Assembly: GCA_023251415.1 (NCBI GenBank)
Contig: JAHEYX010000110.1
Location: 1-6,037 of the forward strand
Length of the DNA: 6,037 nt
Direction: 5' to 3'
Source: Chitinophagales bacterium
GTDB taxonomy: Bacteria; Bacteroidota; Bacteroidia; Chitinophagales; CAIODY01
The notes below the pieces were generated by a model. It made no database searches, was not told where the DNA came from, and worked only from the letters and a program-made list of their open reading frames with translations. Below, in pieces: positions 1 to 6,037 of this stretch. A program made the position numbers and the translations under genes. How positions within the stretch are numbered: position 1 is the first letter of the stretch; every line of letters begins with the position of its first letter.

Positions 1-1
1 T

Positions 2-676
2 TATTCTACAAGTGCACAATCGTTGATTTATCAAACTACGCAATTCAATAATTTTTTAAACGGAATAATTACATATAATGAATTATCCGACACCTTAAAG
101 AATTTATTTTACAGCAAAATAAGTCACAATTTAATTCCGAATGATAATGATAACTTTAAAAACATTACCCACACGGTTTACAACAATTTAATCGACGATT
201 ACAATAAGAAACTGCTTTGGTTTGTGGATGTAAACGGAACGACCTTCGCTAATGCGTTTGTTTTCGAAAAAGTAAATATAAACTCGGTTGCTGCAGCCAA
301 TTTGATTAAATTGAATGATTATACCGACTTAGAATTTAATGTGGCTGCCAACTTTTTGATTTGTAACGATTCAACCAAACCGGTGCGCAATTTAGACCGA
401 CAAGTAGCTTCATTGAGTGGTAGTTTAAACCTGGTGATTCGTAACAATCAAAGAAAAGCGTTTTGTGAGTTGCAAGCCGGAATGGCCTATAATTCTATCT
501 TTAAAGGGGCCTATTCTTTTGAACAAACCAATTTTAAAAGCTTTGACGCCACTTTACGCTATAAAGTGAATGATGTATTATGGCTTCCGCTAACCTTACG
601 CTATGATCCAAACTTAAATAAAGTTATTACAAGTATTGGATTAAAAGCTAATTTAACTCCATTCAATAAGAATTAG
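2..676 (+). CDS. Hypothetical beta-strand-rich (possibly outer-membrane) protein, 5'-truncated by window edge
   Basis: The reading frame is open from base 2 to the TAG at 674-676, giving 224 residues of the C-terminal part. There is a TTG at 23, but the frame runs through it to the window edge without a stop, so the true start is almost certainly upstream. I do not recognise the family. The first ~70 residues are Asn/Asp-rich and polar. From about residue 85 on, short amphipathic stretches alternate polar and hydrophobic residues, at roughly 135-146, 153-167, 178-189, 193-203 and 207-218 of the fragment, separated by polar turns (RNNQRK, YDPNLNK). This looks like the last strands of a beta-barrel, but the C-terminus (TPFNKN) is not a classic terminal-Phe barrel signal. 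There is no catalytic motif. It has no evident link to complex I and ends 246 bases before the nuoI start. A secreted beta-sandwich protein is the main alternative. Confidence 0.7.
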   Translation, partial: YSTSAQSLIYQTTQFNNFLNGIITYNELSDTLKNLFYSKISHNLIPNDNDNFKNITHTVYNNLIDDYNKKLLWFVDVNGTTFANAFVFEKVNINSVAAANLIKLNDYTDLEFNVAANFLICNDSTKPVRNLDRQVASLSGSLNLVIRNNQRKAFCELQAGMAYNSIFKGAYSFEQTNFKSFDATLRYKVNDVLWLPLTLRYDPNLNKVITSIGLKANLTPFNKN

Positions 677-764
677 AACGTTACAGCAGGGAGTTTTGTA
701 AATCAATGTTTCCGAAGCTAAAAGGTTAATTGTAACAAAATTACCTTTGCAGCATGCGATTGTC

Positions 765-790
765 GTTGAATTGACAAAAATCAATTTAAT
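765..790 (+). other. AT-rich inverted repeat / weak hairpin between the upstream gene and nuoI
   Basis: Bases 765-774 (gttgaattga) can pair with 781-790 (tcaatttaat), giving ten pairs including two G-U, around the loop caaaaa. It lies about 90 bases after the stop of the upstream gene. No T-tract follows, so it is not a standard intrinsic terminator, though it is the best hairpin between that gene and the nuoI promoter region. Competing pairings exist: ttgtc at 760-764 with gacaa at 773-777, and gttgaa at 765-770 with ttcaac at 796-801. Function is unproven. Confidence 0.3.
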
Positions 791-867
791 TCCATTTCAA
801 CTTAACAGTCGTCAAAATGCACTTATTTGGCTGCATTAATCCTTCTTGTGTTATTAATTTTGTAAAC

Positions 868-892
868 TTTATCTTAGTAAAAATAAGATAAA
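868..892. repeat. Perfect 9-bp inverted repeat (possible operator) upstream of nuoI
   Basis: TTTATCTTA at 868-876 is the exact reverse complement of TAAGATAAA at 884-892, with a 7-base spacer (gtaaaaa). The dyad ends four bases before a -7-like box at 897-904, so it covers the place where the -33 region would be. That position fits an operator for a transcription factor. As a terminator it is poor, because neither strand has a T-tract directly after the stem. AT-rich sequence makes chance dyads more likely, so the regulatory role is inference. Confidence 0.4.
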
Positions 893-904
893 AAGTTATT
901 TTTG
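874..904 (+). promoter_or_regulatory. Putative Bacteroidota-type promoter for the nuoI-N genes
   Basis: TATTTTTG at 897-904 matches the Bacteroidota -7 consensus TAnnTTTG exactly. Nineteen bases upstream is TTAG (874-877), one mismatch from the -33 element TTTG, and the spacing fits the 17-23 described for this phylum. Transcription would start near 910, leaving a very short leader before the ATG at 923. Two other exact -7 matches lie upstream, TACCTTTG at 742-749 and TAATTTTG at 855-862, but neither has a well-placed TTG. The one TTTG near the second (826-829) is 25 bases away, just outside that range. In AT-rich DNA such matches also arise by chance. Confidence 0.4.
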
Positions 905-922
905 CGACCATTCAAATCAGGT

Positions 923-1450
923 ATGTATAATTTATCGAATCGAAAAAAGGTACTGGAGCAAAAGAAGATGACTTTGATGGAGCGCCTGTATCTTCCGGCT
1001 ATATTCGGAGGTATGATTATTACCTTCAAACACTTATTAAAAAAACCAACAACCGTTAAATATCCGGAAGTAGAACGACCTTTTAGTCCGGTTTTTAGAG
1101 GTTTACACGAATTGAAACGCGATGAACAAGGGGCTGAACGCTGCACTGCATGCGGCTTATGCGCCGTAAGTTGCCCGGCCGAAGCCATTACCATGGTTGC
1201 TGCTGAACGTAAAAAAGGGGAGGAGAGCTTGTACCGTGAAGAAAAATACGCTGCAACCTATGAAATCAATATGTTACGTTGCATTTTCTGTGGTTTTTGT
1301 GAAGAAGCCTGCCCTAAACAAGCGATTTACCTCGAAACAAGTCCGGCACCTGCCAGTTTCGAACGTAAAGATTTTATTTACGGTAAAGACCGCTTATTGC
1401 AACCGTTAACACAAGAACATCTTTCTGAACGCGCTAAACATCAATCCTGA
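923..1450 (+). CDS. nuoI: NADH-quinone oxidoreductase subunit I (NuoI), 2x[4Fe-4S] ferredoxin-like subunit
   Basis: NuoI is a peripheral-arm subunit that carries clusters N6a and N6b and passes electrons to N2 next to the quinone site. From the ATG at 923 the product is 175 aa, the usual length. Residues about 16-40 form an amphipathic helix that docks on the membrane (MTLMERLYLPAIFGGM). Then follow the conserved ERPFSPVFRG stretch and two CxxCxxCxxxCP motifs: Cys74, 77, 80, 84 (CTACGLCAVSCP) and Cys120, 123, 126, 130 (CIFCGFCEEACP). All eight ligands are intact. The frame also has a TTG at 902, which would add seven residues. I prefer 923 because that TTG is inside the putative -7 box, and because MYNLSNRKKVLE resembles NuoI N-termini as I recall them from this phylum. 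No Shine-Dalgarno is visible. It is the first nuo gene here, and nuoJ starts 6 bases after its TGA. Confidence 0.97.
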   Translation: MYNLSNRKKVLEQKKMTLMERLYLPAIFGGMIITFKHLLKKPTTVKYPEVERPFSPVFRGLHELKRDEQGAERCTACGLCAVSCPAEAITMVAAERKKGEESLYREEKYAATYEINMLRCIFCGFCEEACPKQAIYLETSPAPASFERKDFIYGKDRLLQPLTQEHLSERAKHQS

Positions 1451-1456
1451 TAAGTC

Positions 1457-1999
1457 ATGAGTTTTACGACTGCCATCTTTTTCTTTTTAGCCTTCGTGGC
1501 TATTTTCTGTGCTATATTGGTGATTACATCTAAAAATCCGGTTTACAGTTGTTTATACCTGGTTTTAACCATGTTTTGCATTGCCGGTAATTATGTATTG
1601 TTAAACGCTCAATTTCTTGCCGTTGTTCAACTCATAGTTTATGCAGGTGCTATAATGGTGCTCTTTCTTTTTACCATCATGCTGTTGAATCTTAATAATG
1701 ATTCCGAAAAACACAAATCATTGTTGCTTAAGTTTTTAGGAGCAATTGGTGGTGGTACAATTTTATTAGCTGTTGTAATCGCTTTAAAGAAAACAACCTT
1801 AGATGCCGCGCCTATGGTTATTCCCAATACCACTCAAGTGGGGATGATTGAGAATTTGGGTAAATTTTTATTTACCGATTACGTATTTCCTTTTGAAGCC
1901 ATCTCCTTAATGATTCTTGCTGCAATGATTGGAGCTGTTGTGCTTGGAAAGCGCGATAAAAAAGGAATCAACGAAGAAACCACAACACCAATCAGTTAA
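1457..1999 (+). CDS. nuoJ: NADH-quinone oxidoreductase subunit J (NuoJ), membrane subunit
   Basis: NuoJ (ND6 family) is an inner-membrane subunit between the quinone-site subunit NuoH and the antiporter-like pumps. It takes part in the conformational and proton relay that couples quinone reduction to pumping. The 180 aa product has five hydrophobic segments at about 4-23, 30-50, 53-77, 88-110 and 142-165, as expected. The family signature is clear: NPVYSCLYLV (27-36), then QLIVYAGAIMVLFLF (58-72), the third helix that carries the pi-bulge and functionally important Tyr (Tyr62) in characterised complex I. The last helix has the typical FEAISLMILAAMIGAVVLG with Glu147. A short polar tail (KRDKKGINEETTTPIS) ends the protein. 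The ATG at 1457 lies 6 bases after nuoI and 9 bases separate its stop from nuoK, so these three are tightly co-transcribed. No Shine-Dalgarno is seen. Confidence 0.97.
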   Translation: MSFTTAIFFFLAFVAIFCAILVITSKNPVYSCLYLVLTMFCIAGNYVLLNAQFLAVVQLIVYAGAIMVLFLFTIMLLNLNNDSEKHKSLLLKFLGAIGGGTILLAVVIALKKTTLDAAPMVIPNTTQVGMIENLGKFLFTDYVFPFEAISLMILAAMIGAVVLGKRDKKGINEETTTPIS

Positions 2000-2008
2000 T
2001 TCATTTAT

Positions 2009-2320
2009 ATGTTTAAAGATATATTTATCGATCATTACATCTACCTCTCAGTTGTCCTTTTCTGTATAGGAATAGTAGGGGTACTTACCCGTCGCAATGC
2101 CATTGTGTTGTTTATGAGTGTTGAATTAATGTTGAATGCCGTAAATTTATTATTGGTTGCTTTCAGTAGCAAATTCGGAGACGCTTCAGGTCAAGTATTT
2201 GTGTTTTTTATTATGACGGTGGCTGCTGCTGAAGTAGCTGTTGGATTGGCAATAATTGTAATGCTATTTAGAAATACGCAATCTATTGATATAGGAACTT
2301 CCAACCGCTTAAAGTCATAA
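2009..2320 (+). CDS. nuoK: NADH-quinone oxidoreductase subunit K (NuoK), membrane subunit
   Basis: NuoK (ND4L family, related to MrpC) is a three-helix membrane subunit in the central proton-transfer axis between NuoH/NuoJ and NuoN. The 103 aa product is of normal length, with helices at about 9-26, 31-51 and 61-87. The two buried glutamates essential in the E. coli protein (E36 and E72) are present as Glu39 in FMSVELMLNAVNL and Glu75 in MTVAAAEVAVGLAI. The cytoplasmic-loop arginine pair is present as Arg28-Arg29 (LTRRNAI). The C-terminal tail is short and polar. Start ATG at 2009 is 9 bases after the nuoJ stop and the leader (ttcatttat) has no Shine-Dalgarno. A 55-base gap follows before nuoL, larger than the previous spacings. 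Confidence 0.98.
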   Translation: MFKDIFIDHYIYLSVVLFCIGIVGVLTRRNAIVLFMSVELMLNAVNLLLVAFSSKFGDASGQVFVFFIMTVAAAEVAVGLAIIVMLFRNTQSIDIGTSNRLKS

Positions 2321-2375
2321 TTAAACCACGAAACAAGCTCCTATTATAGTTTTTAGAACATTAATGTAAATTAAT

Positions 2376-4256
2376 ATGAATATCGATTTTGCTGTTTTGC
2401 TTATTATACTTTTTCCATTAGTAGGTTTTTTAATCAATGGATTAATTGGTTCCAAACTTCCTAAAATGATGAATGCAGTCATTGGAAGCGGGGCTGTATT
2501 AGGTTCGTTTATTCTTACTGCGGTTTTGTTCTTTACACAAAACGAAACAGCTACAGTGGTTAAATTGTTTACCTTTTTAAATGTTTCAGGCCTTCATGTT
2601 GATATGGCCTTTTTAATTGACCGCTTGAGTTTAATGATGATGATGATCATCACCGGAATCGGTTTTTTAATTCATGTGTATTCGTCAGGGTACATGCATG
2701 ATGATGAAGGATTTTATAAATTCTTTGCGTATTTGAATTTATTTATCTTCTCCATGTTGCTATTGGTGATGGGAAGCAGCTATGTGTTGATGTTCTTCGG
2801 TTGGGAAGGGGTAGGTTTATGTTCTTATTTATTGATTGGTTTTTGGTTTAAAAATATTGATTACAGCAATGCTGCTCGAAAAGCCTTTATTATGAACCGT
2901 ATTGGTGATTTGGGCTTTTTGATGGGAATGTTCATGCTTTTGCAATATACTGGCAGCTTGGATTATAATGCAGTATTTAACTTCAACTTGGCTGCTATAC
3001 CAAGCGAAAAATTAATTGCCATAACTGCCTTATTATTTATTGGTGCAATGGGTAAATCAGCGCAAATACCATTGTATACCTGGTTACCGGATGCCATGGC
3101 TGGTCCTACACCGGTGTCTGCTTTGATTCATGCTGCAACTATGGTTACCGCCGGCATCTATATGGTAGTAAGAAGCAATGCCTTATATGTATTGGCTCCG
3201 GCTACTATGGAATTTATCGCAATAATTGGTTTGTGTACTGCACTTTTTGCCGGAACCATTGCCTTATTTCAAAATGATATCAAAAAGGTATTGGCTTACT
3301 CAACTGTTAGTCAATTGGGCTATATGTTTTTGGCTTTAGGCGTAGGTGCCTTTACGAGCGGAATGTTCCACTTAATGACGCATGCCTTTTTTAAAGCTTT
3401 ACTTTTCTTAAGCGCAGGTAGTGTTATTCATGCCATGGGTGGCGAACAAGACATTACTAAAATGGGGGGATTAAGTAAAAAAATTAAAGTCACTTTTATT
3501 TGTTTTACAATAGGAGTATTAGCCATAGCCGGTTTCCCATTCACCAGCGGATTTGTTTCTAAGGATGAAATTTTATTAGCCGTTTATCAGCATAATGTTT
3601 GGTATTTTTATCTGGCTGCAGCAGGTGCTGTAATGACCGTTTATTACATGTTCCGTGTTTGGATATTAACTTTCTTCGGCACTTTCAGAGGTACTGCTGA
3701 ACAAGCACATCATGTACATGAATCGCCTATTAGCATGACTTTCCCTTTAATGGTTTTGGCTGCTTTAAGTTTACTGGGCGGGCTATTTCAATTCCCTCAT
3801 GTATTTGGCGGTAAAGAGTTTTTAAACGACTATTTAAAACCGGTGGTGAGCAATTTAACTCGCGAAGATGATGGAGCTGCTACAAAAGAAATTATTATAT
3901 TATTAGCCACTGTAATTGGACTTGCTATCATCTGGTTTATTACCAAAAAGAACTATGCAGTTGCCAGTTTTGAAGGTAAATATACCGGAATTAAAAAAGT
4001 GTTAGCCGACAAATATTATATCGATGAAATTTATGAAGCGCTTTTTGTTAAACCCATTGCAGCCATTTCACGATTCAGCGATCGCATTATCGATAATAAA
4101 ATGGTAGATGGTGTAGTATTCATGACCGGAAAAATGGTTACTTGGTCTGGAACTACTTTACGCTATATTCAAAACGGACAAACCGGATTTTACTTGTTAA
4201 TAATGGTGTTAGCCATGGCCGCCATTTTTGCTTTTAATATCTTTTATAAACTTTAA
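2376..4256 (+). CDS. nuoL: NADH-quinone oxidoreductase subunit L (NuoL), distal antiporter-like proton pump
   Basis: NuoL (ND5/MrpA family) is the pump at the far tip of the membrane arm. Its C-terminal lateral helix runs back along the other pump subunits. The 626 aa product is near the usual ~613. I count about 16 membrane segments: 14 in the core up to about residue 473, one at 502-522, and the last at 603-623. The amphipathic lateral helix lies between these last two (about 523-600, including DKYYIDEIYEALFVKPI). Proton-path residues match E. coli NuoL by motif: Glu144 (FGWEGVGLCSY), Asp178 (NRIGDLGF), Lys227 (GAMGKSAQIPLYTWLPDAM), His252 (ALIHAAT), His332/His336 and Lys340 (GMFHLMTHAFFKALLF), Lys396-Asp397 (FVSKDEIL). 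The DAMAGPTPVSALIHAATMV signature is complete. The start at 2376 has an AT-rich leader without Shine-Dalgarno. An ATG at 2364 in the same frame is followed at once by TAA and is not a start. Confidence 0.98.
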   Translation: MNIDFAVLLIILFPLVGFLINGLIGSKLPKMMNAVIGSGAVLGSFILTAVLFFTQNETATVVKLFTFLNVSGLHVDMAFLIDRLSLMMMMIITGIGFLIHVYSSGYMHDDEGFYKFFAYLNLFIFSMLLLVMGSSYVLMFFGWEGVGLCSYLLIGFWFKNIDYSNAARKAFIMNRIGDLGFLMGMFMLLQYTGSLDYNAVFNFNLAAIPSEKLIAITALLFIGAMGKSAQIPLYTWLPDAMAGPTPVSALIHAATMVTAGIYMVVRSNALYVLAPATMEFIAIIGLCTALFAGTIALFQNDIKKVLAYSTVSQLGYMFLALGVGAFTSGMFHLMTHAFFKALLFLSAGSVIHAMGGEQDITKMGGLSKKIKVTFICFTIGVLAIAGFPFTSGFVSKDEILLAVYQHNVWYFYLAAAGAVMTVYYMFRVWILTFFGTFRGTAEQAHHVHESPISMTFPLMVLAALSLLGGLFQFPHVFGGKEFLNDYLKPVVSNLTREDDGAATKEIIILLATVIGLAIIWFITKKNYAVASFEGKYTGIKKVLADKYYIDEIYEALFVKPIAAISRFSDRIIDNKMVDGVVFMTGKMVTWSGTTLRYIQNGQTGFYLLIMVLAMAAIFAFNIFYKL

Positions 4257-4298
4257 TTCACTGGTAAAAGTAATTGTACTTTAAAAATACAGAACTTC

Positions 4299-5723
4299 AT
4301 GATAGCATTAGCACTGATATTGATTCCGCTTCTTTTTGGTTTAATAACACTTGTTGTAAAGGACACCATTGCTAAACCTATAGCATTATTTTCAACCCTG
4401 GCTTCTTTGATTATGACCGGAATGGGTTGTTATTTACACTATAGTAAATCGCAATTAAACCTATTAGATTTTCAATACTTTCTTGGTGGTACCAAAGGAT
4501 TATTACTTTTTTTCTCACTAGGAAATATTGGCTTATCCATGGTGCTTTTAAGCAATTTATTATTTCCGATTTTGTTTTTATATCACAACAGTTCCGCAGT
4601 TAAAAATAACAATGCGTTTCTGGGTTTATTATTACTGATTCAAGCCGGATTAAATGGTTTGTTCATGGCTGAAGACGTAATCATGTTCTACTTGATGTTT
4701 GAATTGGGATTAGTGCCGGCCTATTTATTAGTGGGCATTTGGGGGAAAGGAGAGAATAGTGCCAACATCAGTTTTAAATTCTTCGTTTACACCTTATTCG
4801 GATCATTATTAATGTTGGTAGGCATCATCTATATGATTGTACAAACCGGCCCTGCTCATGCAACTGATTTTGGTAATATCATTCGTTTCTGTAGTAAATT
4901 ACCTTTAGAAACACAATTTTGGTTATCCGGTTTATTCTTGTTGGCTTTCATGATTAAAATGCCCATGTTTCCGTTTCACACATGGCAACCCGGTACTTAT
5001 AATGCAGCCCCAACAACTGTAACTATCGTATTATCTGCGCTAATGGCCAAAATGGGCGTTTATGGTTTAATGCGTTTTAACTATCAAGTACTGCCACAAG
5101 CTTTTCATGAATTGCAGCCTTATTTAATGACCTTGAGTATTGTGGGGGTTATTTATGGTGCTGTAATCGCCATTCAACAAAACAACTTAAAAAAATTATT
5201 GGCCTTTTCCTCTATTTCACACATGGCTTTAATGGTAGCCGGTATATGTTCTGCAACCGTTATAGGTGTTCAAGGCGCTGTAATACAAATGTTCAATCAT
5301 GGAATCATCATTTGTGGCTTGCTCTTAATGGTAGAATCCATTTATCAACGTACCGGAACGTATGATTTAAGCGAATTGGGTGGCTTGGCCAAAATTGCTA
5401 AACGGTTGGCCATTATTTTAATGGTGTTTATGATGGCTTCAGTAGCCTTACCACTAACAAATGGCTTTGTTGGCGAGTTTATGTTGTTAAATGCCATTTT
5501 CACCTACAGTCAAATCGCTGCTGTTATTGCCGGTATAACAATCATTTTTGGTGCAGTTTATATGTTGCGTATGTATCAAAAAACTATGTATGGTCCATTA
5601 AATGGCAAACATGAACAAGTTGTGGATATTACGTTGATGGAAGTTGGTGTTATTGTCCCATTATTAATAGTAGTGATAGTAATAGGAGTTTATCCTGAAT
5701 TATTGAATAAAATTATTTTCTAA
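4299..5723 (+). CDS. nuoM: NADH-quinone oxidoreductase subunit M (NuoM), antiporter-like proton pump
   Basis: NuoM (ND4/MrpD family) is the middle antiporter-like pump, between NuoN and NuoL. The 474 aa product is a little shorter than E. coli NuoM (~509) and has about 14 membrane segments. Charged residues of the proton path are present: Glu135 (MFELGLVPAYLL), Lys220 (FMIKMPMFPFHTW), Lys251 (LMAKMGVYG), His308 (SSISHMALM), His334 (MFNHGI) and Glu393 (GFVGEFMLLN). Two motifs differ from the form I know for the family. LGVDGLS near residue 74 reads LGNIGLS, and the LPDAHTEAP stretch after HTW reads QPGTYNAAP (229-237), so two common aspartates are absent. TYxxAP itself is familiar from Bacteroidota versions. 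The start at 4299 is 42 bases after nuoL and lacks a Shine-Dalgarno. The stop is TAA at 5721. NuoN starts 46 bases later. Confidence 0.97.
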   Translation: MIALALILIPLLFGLITLVVKDTIAKPIALFSTLASLIMTGMGCYLHYSKSQLNLLDFQYFLGGTKGLLLFFSLGNIGLSMVLLSNLLFPILFLYHNSSAVKNNNAFLGLLLLIQAGLNGLFMAEDVIMFYLMFELGLVPAYLLVGIWGKGENSANISFKFFVYTLFGSLLMLVGIIYMIVQTGPAHATDFGNIIRFCSKLPLETQFWLSGLFLLAFMIKMPMFPFHTWQPGTYNAAPTTVTIVLSALMAKMGVYGLMRFNYQVLPQAFHELQPYLMTLSIVGVIYGAVIAIQQNNLKKLLAFSSISHMALMVAGICSATVIGVQGAVIQMFNHGIIICGLLLMVESIYQRTGTYDLSELGGLAKIAKRLAIILMVFMMASVALPLTNGFVGEFMLLNAIFTYSQIAAVIAGITIIFGAVYMLRMYQKTMYGPLNGKHEQVVDITLMEVGVIVPLLIVVIVIGVYPELLNKIIF

Positions 5724-5730
5724 AATCGAT

Positions 5731-5759
5731 TTGTAGCACTTCAAAGAGCAGTACTTTAA
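5731..5759 (+). promoter_or_regulatory. Possible weak internal promoter-like element ahead of nuoN
   Basis: TTG at 5731-5733 is followed after 18 bases by TACTTTAA (5752-5759). This fits the spacing of Bacteroidota promoters and matches TAnnTT, but the last two bases of TAnnTTTG are wrong. The decamer gtactttaaa containing it (5751-5760) also occurs before nuoM at 4276-4285, there without a suitably spaced TTG. Chance is a strong alternative in such AT-rich gaps. Confidence 0.2.
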
Positions 5760-5769
5760 ATTAAATAAA

Positions 5770-6037
5770 ATGAAATTGTCGCTTAATATGATTAGTCAGT
5801 TTGGAAAGCTAATTCAAGGTTTTACCGATCAATTGCTTGCTAATCCGGTATTGATACTCTCCATTTTTATTGTGATTTTATTATTCTTAGGATTAATAAA
5901 GCAAATGAAAGAATGGATTTTATCAATTGCATTAGTAGGTTTATTAGGAGCATGGACTGTTGTATTAGTTGGTTGGGATGATGCCTTTGCTGCCACTCCT
6001 TTATTTAATATGATTACTATTGATCGCGGTGCTGTAT
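5770..6037 (+). CDS. nuoN: NADH-quinone oxidoreductase subunit N (NuoN), N-terminal part, 3'-truncated by window edge
   Basis: A frame opens at ATG 5770 and is open to the window end (89 complete codons). Identification rests mainly on position after nuoM. The protein fits: about 24 mostly polar residues (MKLSLNMISQFGKLIQGFTD), hydrophobic segments at about 26-44 and 48-66, then PLFNMITIDRGAV (77-89), which resembles the place in NuoN/ND2 where the chain reads like FGGMLVVDRFA. NuoN is the pump nearest the NuoJ/K side, and its catalytic Glu and Lys would lie beyond the window. The leader attaaataaaATG is A-rich with no Shine-Dalgarno, as usual in Bacteroidota. An ATG at 5788 is an alternative start that would shorten the polar N-terminus by six residues. 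The N-terminus is longer than many NuoN, which often begin straight with a membrane helix. Confidence 0.85.
   Translation, partial: MKLSLNMISQFGKLIQGFTDQLLANPVLILSIFIVILLFLGLIKQMKEWILSIALVGLLGAWTVVLVGWDDAFAATPLFNMITIDRGAV

Noticed and set aside
817..891. 24-codon frame (starting MHLFGCINPS) in the gap before nuoI
   Set aside because: It is very short with no ribosome site or recognisable leader-peptide logic, and its end overlaps the 9-bp dyad. A short frame like this is expected by chance.
874..1194. Minus-strand frame of 106 codons over the nuoI 5' part
   Set aside because: It lies opposite the well-supported nuoI, its product has no recognisable features, and it runs into the promoter region. 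It is a shadow frame.
1197..1409. Second + strand frame of 70 codons inside nuoI
   Set aside because: It overlaps nuoI in another frame, and the intact ferredoxin motifs in nuoI show which frame is used.
1639..1833. Minus-strand frame of 64 codons inside nuoJ
   Set aside because: It is antisense to a conserved membrane gene and has no start context or family resemblance.
2341..2352. TAGTTTTT before nuoL as a promoter -7 box
   Set aside because: The final G of TAnnTTTG is missing and no suitably placed TTG lies upstream.
2364..2369. ATG-TAA start-stop pair nine bases before the nuoL start is complete
   Set aside because: Although start-stop elements can slow ribosomes, AT-rich spacers produce such pairs often and there is no other supporting signal.
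2634..2652. Repeated atg triplets and the palindrome gatgatcatc in nuoL
   Set aside because: This is explained by coding for a run of four Met residues followed by Ile-Ile in a membrane helix. No regulatory role is indicated.

Overview
The window carries the membrane-arm end of a bacterial respiratory complex I (proton-translocating NADH:quinone oxidoreductase) locus, all on the + strand: nuoI, nuoJ, nuoK, nuoL, nuoM and the first 89 codons of nuoN, which runs off the right edge. The first ~676 bases hold the 3' part of an unrelated gene that looks like an outer-membrane or secreted beta-strand-rich protein.

Organism: the DNA is AT-rich. No start codon has a clear Shine-Dalgarno sequence; the starts sit behind AT-rich leaders (for example aaataaaATG for nuoN). 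Three exact matches to the Bacteroidota -7 promoter consensus TAnnTTTG lie ahead of nuoI. The NuoI, NuoL and NuoM sequences read like Bacteroidota versions. I infer a member of Bacteroidota (flavobacterial/sphingobacterial/chitinophagal breadth); genus cannot be stated from this window.

Layout: 2-676, partial beta-strand-rich protein; 677-922, non-coding gap with weak hairpins, a perfect 9-bp dyad (868-892) and a putative promoter (-7 box 897-904); 923-1450 nuoI; 1457-1999 nuoJ; 2009-2320 nuoK; 2376-4256 nuoL; 4299-5723 nuoM; 5770-6037 nuoN (partial). Gaps are 6 and 9 nt for I-J and J-K, then 55, 42 and 46 nt for K-L, L-M and M-N. This is compatible with one transcript, with possible extra regulation or translation elements in the larger gaps.

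How they work together: NuoI carries the two [4Fe-4S] clusters that pass electrons toward the quinone site at the junction of the peripheral and membrane arms. NuoJ and NuoK are the small membrane subunits linking the quinone site to the pumps, and NuoL, NuoM and NuoN are the three Mrp-antiporter-like pump subunits. The conserved charged residues of the proton path are present in K, L and M. The order I-J-K-L-M-N is the standard one. What is not standard is the left side: nuoH does not precede nuoI. An unrelated gene and a gap with its own promoter-like signals are there instead, so nuoA-H must be further upstream, elsewhere, or missing. I see no mobile element, CRISPR array, tRNA or rRNA, and no evidence for a wholly new system here.
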